Source of the DNA: Chloroflexota bacterium
Lineage (GTDB): Bacteria; Chloroflexota; Anaerolineae; Anaerolineales; Villigracilaceae
DNA: 64,000 nucleotides
Assembly (NCBI GenBank): GCA_013388855.1
Contig: JACAEM010000013.1
Location: forward strand, 62,001 to 126,000
Reading direction: 5' to 3'
This document shows, piece by piece, positions 58,071 to 64,000 of the stretch. Each line of letters begins with the position of its first letter. Positions within the stretch are counted from its first letter, which is position 1. Position numbers and translations under genes: made by a program. A model generated the notes under the pieces. The model made no database searches. It was not told where the DNA came from and saw only the letters and a program-made list of their open reading frames with translations.

Positions 58071-59015
58071 TTATTGCCAAGGCAACTTTGCCAAATCTAC
58101 ATTTCCTCCGCTGAGGATGACGCCAACTTTCAAGCCGCGCAGGTCGATCTTCTTTTCCCAGAGTACGCCGACCGCCACTGCCGCGGATGGCTCGATAATG
58201 ATCTTGGCGCGCTCCCAGATGAATTTCATGGCATCGATGATGCCCTGCTCGCTGACTGTGACAATCTGTTCGACATTCTGGCGGATGATGGGAAAGGTGA
58301 GTGTTCCCAGCGATGTAAGCAGACCATCGGCGATGGTATTGGGGTTTACAGATGGAACGATCCTGCCTTCGTTCATCGAACGATGGGCATCATCAGCCAT
58401 TTCAGGCTCGCCTGCAATGATGCGGATCCCGGCTCTGAATCCCTTCGCTGCAATGGATGTCCCGCTCAACAGCCCGCCGCCGCCGACGGGGGTGATAATG
58501 ACGTCCAGGTCAGGTACGGAGTCCAGTAATTCAAGGGTGGCGGTTCCCTGTCCGGCAATGACGCGTTCGTCGTTGTAGGGGTGGATGATGTTTGCGCCGG
58601 TCTCTGCGACAACTTTGGCGAGGGTCGATTCGCGGGCTTCCAGAGTCGGTTCGCAAAAGGTAATGACCCCGCCGTAGCCCGCGACCGCATTTTTTTTGAC
58701 TTGTGGCGCGTTGTTTGGCATGACAATATATGCCGGAATACCGCGCATCCGTGCGGCGAGCGCAAGCGCCTGTGCATGATTCCCCGACGAGTGAGTACAG
58801 ACTCCATTTGGCGCTTCTTCTGCGCTGAGCGAATAAACCGCATTGCATGCCCCGCGGAATTTGAACGCACCAACCTTTTGCAGATTTTCGCACTTGAGAA
58901 AAACCTGCGAGCCAACGCGTCGATTCAAGTTTTCATTTGTGAAGACAGGTGTGCGATGGATGTAGGGTGCAATCCGTTCGGCAGCTTGTTTGATGTCGGC
59001 GAGTGTGACAGCCAT
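58071..59015 (-). CDS. Threonine/serine dehydratase-like PLP enzyme
   Basis: A 314-aa fold-type II PLP enzyme of the short, non-allosteric threonine ammonia-lyase/serine racemase group. KCENLQKVGAFKFRGACNAV carries Lys52; THSSGNHAQALALAA is the substrate loop; PVGGGGLLSG binds the phosphate; and VILSGGNVDL is at the C-terminus. No ACT domain is present. It lies 66 bases upstream of the proline racemase-type gene on the same strand, so joint catabolism of hydroxyamino acids is possible. Confidence 0.9.
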   Translation of the reverse strand: MAVTLADIKQAAERIAPYIHRTPVFTNENLNRRVGSQVFLKCENLQKVGAFKFRGACNAVYSLSAEEAPNGVCTHSSGNHAQALALAARMRGIPAYIVMPNNAPQVKKNAVAGYGGVITFCEPTLEARESTLAKVVAETGANIIHPYNDERVIAGQGTATLELLDSVPDLDVIITPVGGGGLLSGTSIAAKGFRAGIRIIAGEPEMADDAHRSMNEGRIVPSVNPNTIADGLLTSLGTLTFPIIRQNVEQIVTVSEQGIIDAMKFIWERAKIIIEPSAAVAVGVLWEKKIDLRGLKVGVILSGGNVDLAKLPWQ

Positions 59016-59128
59016 GCGTCTCCTTAACTTTTTGTTGCCAGGGGGCGTAATTTCACCCGACGTACTCTCTTGTTGAATGAGGGTGCCTTGTCATTGTTTC
59101 ATTTTTCTTCTCGGCAACAGATTGTTGA

Positions 59129-60040
59129 TTAATACCCTCTTTCAAAATCAACCCGATATTTCAATGGTTTACCTTCGATGAAAAGTTTGTAATTCTCGAT
59201 GAATAATTCTGTTATGTCTTCAGGGTAACTCATCGCCGAGGTGTGGAAGGTAAGGAACAAATTTGGTGTCGTCCAGAATGGGTGCTCCTCCGGAAGCGGT
59301 TCTTGGACCGTGACGTCCAGCACGGCGCCCGCAATCTTGTTTTGTTCGAGTGCCTCCACCAAAGCGGACTCGTCCACCGCGTTCCCGCGCCCAACGTTTA
59401 TAAAGACCGCATGAGATGACAGGGCGTCGAGTAGTTCTGCGTTCACAATCTGATTTGTTTCCTCGGTCCGTGGAAGAACACTGACAAGATAATCCAACCC
59501 ACCCACAAAGTCGAGCAAGTTGTTGCCGTGATAATACTTGTCCACATGAGGGCACCCCTCACTTTCGCGGGTGAAGCCTCTGACTATCATGCCGAAATGT
59601 TTTGCTGTTTTTGCAAGGTGTGAACCAATTGAGCCCACCCCAAGCAGACCGATGGTCCTGCCGCGTAGAAGTCCACCATCGAGATGGTCCCATTTCCTGG
59701 CTTGCTGCGCTTGGATGCGCTCCTGAATCCTTTTCTTGAAGAACAGCATGTACCCGAATACAAATTCGGACATCGAGCTGCCAAACACGCCTCGCGCGTT
59801 GGTGAGCACATAGTCACGCCGTTGTGTGGGATCGACCAAAGGCTCAACCCCTGCATAGATGGACTGTACCCATTTCAAATCTGGAAGATGAGGAAGCGCC
59901 TCCCGGACCATTCTTGGTTCGCCGAGGACGATGTCACATTCAGCGGGGCTGGTGACAATCTCCAAATAGGGCAAATCTGCTTGTCCGATTCGCCGGGTAT
60001 ATTCATCCATGTTATGGGCAAGGATAAGGAGCTTCGACAT
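59129..60040 (-). CDS. D-2-hydroxyacid dehydrogenase
   Basis: A 303-aa NAD(P)-dependent dehydrogenase. The Rossmann loop GLLGVGSIGSHLA is at about 130-142. The catalytic Arg is in FINVGRGNAVDE, the Glu in VTVQEPLPEEHPFW, and the His in FLTFHTSAMSYP. The family covers glyoxylate/hydroxypyruvate and phosphoglycerate-like reductases; ligands do not settle which. A TATAAT 6 bases upstream of the ATG fixes a leaderless start. Confidence 0.91.
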   Translation of the reverse strand: MSKLLILAHNMDEYTRRIGQADLPYLEIVTSPAECDIVLGEPRMVREALPHLPDLKWVQSIYAGVEPLVDPTQRRDYVLTNARGVFGSSMSEFVFGYMLFFKKRIQERIQAQQARKWDHLDGGLLRGRTIGLLGVGSIGSHLAKTAKHFGMIVRGFTRESEGCPHVDKYYHGNNLLDFVGGLDYLVSVLPRTEETNQIVNAELLDALSSHAVFINVGRGNAVDESALVEALEQNKIAGAVLDVTVQEPLPEEHPFWTTPNLFLTFHTSAMSYPEDITELFIENYKLFIEGKPLKYRVDFERGY

Positions 60041-60046
60041 GAGGCA

Positions 60047-60052
60047 ATTATA
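60047..60052 (-). promoter_or_regulatory. TATAAT -10 box, leaderless dehydrogenase start
   Basis: The minus-strand TATAAT ends exactly 6 bases before the ATG at 60040. No ribosome site is present. Confidence 0.75.
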
Positions 60053-60076
60053 ACCATGCTGGAAGATCCATTAAGC

Positions 60077-60112
60077 AGACAGAGCCATGCATTCTTGTGC
60101 ACGGCTCTGTCT
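60077..60112 (-). terminator. Hairpin after the GlsB-like gene
   Basis: AGACAGAGCC (60077-60086) pairs with GGCTCTGTCT (60103-60112), and an inner TGCA/TGCA helix extends it past one mismatch. It sits between the GlsB-like stop and the dehydrogenase promoter. Confidence 0.6.
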
Positions 60113-60127
60113 TTGACCTGATGACTG

Positions 60128-60376
60128 TTAGCGGCGGATCAAGCCAACCAGGAAGAGCAGGACGACTGCGCCGCCGATCGCGACCAACAGGCTGGGAAGG
60201 TTGAAACCAGTGACGCCCTGCGCGCCAAATTGATTCATAATCCAGCCGCCGATGAAGGCGCCCGCAATGCCAACCACAATGTTGGCAATGGCGCCCATTT
60301 TCTTGTTCTTCCCCATGATGATACTTGCAATCCATCCGGCGAACGCGCCAAAGATTATCCAGAGAAGCCAGCCCAT
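60128..60376 (-). CDS. GlsB/YeaQ/YmgE-family membrane protein
   Basis: An 82-aa protein made of three Gly-rich helices (about 3-22, 29-48 and 58-79), the 'transglycosylase-associated' membrane family. GAFAGWIASIIMGKNKKMG and NIVVGIAGAFIGGWI are signatures. Members are linked to stress responses in several bacteria, without known biochemistry. The ATG at 60376 follows GGAGG. A hairpin follows the gene. Confidence 0.92.
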   Translation of the reverse strand: MGWLLWIIFGAFAGWIASIIMGKNKKMGAIANIVVGIAGAFIGGWIMNQFGAQGVTGFNLPSLLVAIGGAVVLLFLVGLIRR

Positions 60377-60481
60377 AGTTACCTCCAGTTCATGATGAAG
60401 TTTGATCGTTTCCAGCGGGCAATTCCCGCTTTAATATATAACGAAGATTGCTGATGAAAGTTACGCATTCGATTGCGAAAC

Positions 60482-61971
<1,490 letters not shown>

Positions 61972-61979
61972 CGTCACGC

Positions 61980-61987
61980 ATTATAAT
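61980..61987. promoter_or_regulatory. Shared divergent -10 element between purA and guaB
   Basis: The palindrome ATTATAAT contains TATAAT on both strands: 61982-61987 for guaB and 61980-61985 for the purA side. The two transcripts would compete for one site. The guaB leader is about 25-30 nt and carries AGAGGAGA before its ATG. Confidence 0.6.
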
Positions 61988-62017
61988 TCGTGCGATTGAA
62001 ATCCAGAGGAGATTGCC

Positions 62018-63457
62018 ATGAAAATCCTGCCTGATGTGGCGTTGACATACGATGACGTGTTGCTTGTCCCGCAATATTCCAATGTCGATTCGCGGCGTAT
62101 ATTGTCCACAAAAACCCGCCTGACGAAGAAGATCGAGTTGCAAATTCCCATTGTTTCCGCCAACATGGATGTGGTGACCGAAAGTGAAATGGCGATCACC
62201 ATGGCGCGCGAAGGCGGCATCGGAATGATCCACCGTTTTATGACCATTGCCGAACAAGCACGTCAAATTGCGCGGGTGAAGAAGGCAGAGTCGTTTGTCG
62301 TGGACAATCCCATTACGATGACCGAATCACATACAGTTGGCGATGTAAAACGTGTGGTGGAGGAGACCGGTACGGGCGGTATTTTGATTGTCGACAAGAA
62401 TCAAAGATTGATCGGCATCATTTCCACACGCGACCTCTTGTTTGAAGATAACGAAAGCAAACCTGTGACCGAGATCATGACGCGGGAGGTACACACTGCG
62501 GCGCCGGGAACGACTCTGAAAGAAGCAGAACGGTTGTTACATGAGTATCGCGTGGAAAAATTACCGCTGGTGAATAAGGATGGAAAGATTGCCGGACTGG
62601 TGACTTTGAAGGATATCATGAAGATTACACAATTTCCGAAAGCCACGAAGGACTCGAAAGGACGGCTGGCAGTCGGTGCGGCAGTGGGGGTACGCGATAA
62701 GGAGATGCGCCGCGTGGAATCCGCGCTTCACGCGGGTGCAGATTGCATCGTGGTGGATATTGCCCACGGTGACTCGCATCTTGAAATTGAGATGATCAGG
62801 AATATCCGCAAATATTTCCCGGAGACGCAAATCATCGGCGGGAACGTTGCCACCGCGGATGGGACGAAGCGCCTGATCGATGCTGGTGTGGATGCGGTGA
62901 AAGTGGGCGTGGGTCCCGGTTCGATCTGCATTACGAGGCAGGTTGCCGGTCACGGTGTGCCGCAATTGACCGCGATTATCGAATGCGCCGAGGCGGCGCG
63001 CCCTGCCGGCGTGCCCGTCATCGCCGATGGCGGAATCCGTCACCCCGGCGATGTGGCAAAGGCGTTGGCGGCTGGCGCGCAGACGGTAATGATCGGCTCC
63101 CTGCTGGCGGGTACGGACGAAAGTCCCGGTATGATCATGACCCGCCGCGGACACAAATACAAAGCGTCGCGTGGTATGGCGTCGCTCGAAGCGAATATCG
63201 AGCGCAACAAACGCGAAGGTAACGACCTGACCCAGGAGGAGATTGAGGACTATGTTGCCGAGGGCGTGGAAGCGGCGGTCCCTTATCGCGGCAAGGCACG
63301 CGAGGTGCTCACCCAACTGGTCGGTGGATTACAATCGGGGATGAGTTACAGCGGCGCACACTCGATTGAGGAATTACAACAGAAAGCCATTTTTGTGCGA
63401 ATGACCGGCGCAGGACTGAAAGAGTCCGGCCCACATGATGTGGAGGTCCTTGGCTAG
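62018..63457 (+). CDS. guaB: IMP dehydrogenase
   Basis: A 479-aa NAD-dependent enzyme converting IMP to XMP in GMP synthesis. The N-terminal barrel begins [16 protein letters not shown] at about 8-23. Two CBS domains occupy about 92-205. The catalytic loop [20 protein letters not shown] holds the nucleophile Cys. The flap [18 protein letters not shown] and [23 protein letters not shown] follow. The ATG has AGAGGAGA upstream. It shares a divergent promoter region with the purA side. Confidence 0.98.
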   Translation: MKILPDVALTYDDVLLVPQYSNVDSRRILSTKTRLTKKIELQIPIVSANMDVVTESEMAITMAREGGIGMIHRFMTIAEQARQIARVKKAESFVVDNPITMTESHTVGDVKRVVEETGTGGILIVDKNQRLIGIISTRDLLFEDNESKPVTEIMTREVHTAAPGTTLKEAERLLHEYRVEKLPLVNKDGKIAGLVTLKDIMKITQFPKATKDSKGRLAVGAAVGVRDKEMRRVESALHAGADCIVVDIAHGDSHLEIEMIRNIRKYFPETQIIGGNVATADGTKRLIDAGVDAVKVGVGPGSICITRQVAGHGVPQLTAIIECAEAARPAGVPVIADGGIRHPGDVAKALAAGAQTVMIGSLLAGTDESPGMIMTRRGHKYKASRGMASLEANIERNKREGNDLTQEEIEDYVAEGVEAAVPYRGKAREVLTQLVGGLQSGMSYSGAHSIEELQQKAIFVRMTGAGLKESGPHDVEVLG

Positions 63458-63524
63458 CAAGTTTCAAAGCTTTCCGACTCGAACCTTCCACCCTGAGACT
63501 ATTTCAACAGAATTGGAGATCATG

Positions 63525-64000
63525 ATGACAGATCAAACAACAGCCTGGATTGAGAAAGATAAAAAACAATTGCATCCGGTGTATCATCCGAAGTCACATG
63601 CCAATCCATTGGTGGTGGAGCGTGGCGAAGGGGTATGGTTGTACACCGCGGATGGGCAGAAGATACTCGATGGCATGGCCGGGCTATGGAACGTCAATGC
63701 CGGATATGGACGCGAAGAACTTGCCAAAGCCGCCTATGATCAGATGAAAGAGCTGGCGTTCACATCCAATTTTTCCGGCATGACCAATCTGCCCTCCATC
63801 AAACTGGCGGAGAAGCTGGCAGGCTTTGCCTATGAAGGATTGAATACCACCTTCTTCACATCCGGGGGGTCTGAGTCGAACGACTCCGCTTTCAAGACCG
63901 CCCGTTATTACTGGAAGCGCAAAGGCAAACCAGGAAAGTATAAGGTCATTGCGCGCAAAGGTTCCTATCACGGCGTGACGCTTACCGCGACCTTTGCCAC
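63525..64000 (+). CDS. Class III aminotransferase, 5' part (runs off the window)
   Basis: About 158 residues are visible before the right edge. The N-terminus shows LHPVYHPKSHANPLVVERG, then VWLYTADGQKILDGMAGLWNVNAGYGR, SNFSGMTNLPSIKLAEKLA, and the PLP-phosphate loop FFTSGGSESNDSAFKTARYY, with RKGSYHGVTLTAT. This matches omega-amino acid/putrescine:pyruvate-type transaminases. Tandem ATGs at 63522 and 63525 follow GGAG; the second has the better spacing. The Schiff-base Lys lies beyond the edge. Confidence 0.9.
   Translation, partial: MTDQTTAWIEKDKKQLHPVYHPKSHANPLVVERGEGVWLYTADGQKILDGMAGLWNVNAGYGREELAKAAYDQMKELAFTSNFSGMTNLPSIKLAEKLAGFAYEGLNTTFFTSGGSESNDSAFKTARYYWKRKGKPGKYKVIARKGSYHGVTLTATFA

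Overview
The window reads as a chromosomal segment of a Chloroflexota bacterium, most likely class Anaerolineae. This is an inference from gene content: Thr/Pro-rich lipoproteins with an NBR1-type Ig domain, a bacterial-style coenzyme F420 cluster, a membrane-anchored NACHT-HEAT protein, a PknB-type kinase, and many genes that appear to be transcribed without a leader. Base composition is mostly in the upper 50s % GC (one sampled line near 27.0 kb is 60%). An AT-richer patch lies at 16.0-17.4 kb (one sampled line is 40%). No phage, integrase, transposase or CRISPR array was seen. No gene-free stretch exceeds about 300 bases.

Layout. 0-3 kb: greA, a dGTPase-like HD hydrolase, a palindromic repeat, tRNA-Leu(TAA) and a YwaF-type membrane protein. 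3-12.6 kb (+): a class V aminotransferase, an Ig-domain lipoprotein, patatin/small membrane protein/esterase, an L,D-transpeptidase, CcdA with a glutaredoxin-DUF2085 fusion, then pgeF-yggS-yggT-DUF167. 12.6-19.6 kb (-): a TPR lytic transglycosylase lipoprotein, a MOSC protein, a two-gene AT-rich unit sharing an amyloid-like motif, and an ADP-forming acyl-CoA synthetase. 19.6-28.9 kb: CDP-alcohol phosphotransferase-like and EEP-family genes, a nitroreductase, an aldehyde:ferredoxin oxidoreductase with a structured leader, selA, an M24 peptidase and tsaD. 29-36.7 kb (-): tsaC-prmC-ureohydrolase, prfA, and uvrC-response regulator-46-aa membrane peptide-sulfatase.

36.7-51.1 kb: a probable orphan structured RNA and a Ser/Thr kinase. 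Then comes a long minus-strand block making and using F420: LLM oxidoreductase, cofC/fbiD, cofD, FbiB-C-like nitroreductase, PPOX protein, pyrophosphatase-like protein, cofE and npdG, followed by an SsnA-like aminohydrolase, the NACHT-HEAT protein, a zinc-ribbon coiled-coil protein and a penicillin-recognising-type serine hydrolase. 51-64 kb: proline dehydrogenase, a pteridine-reductase-like SDR, DinB, an aminotransferase, a UbiA-type enzyme, moeA, a proline racemase-family enzyme with a Ser/Cys pair, a Thr/Ser dehydratase, a 2-hydroxyacid dehydrogenase, GlsB, purA, guaB and a truncated class III aminotransferase.

Connections. MoeA, the W/Mo-type AOR, SelA and SsnA point to molybdenum/tungsten and selenium metabolism. 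The F420 cluster carries the later steps; FO synthase is not in the window. tsaC and tsaD both serve t6A tRNA modification, and prfA/prmC serve termination. The strongest candidates for something undescribed are the two-gene unit at 16046-17413, the RNA at about 36725-36906, the leaderless small ORF overlapping purA, and the widespread leaderless promoters.
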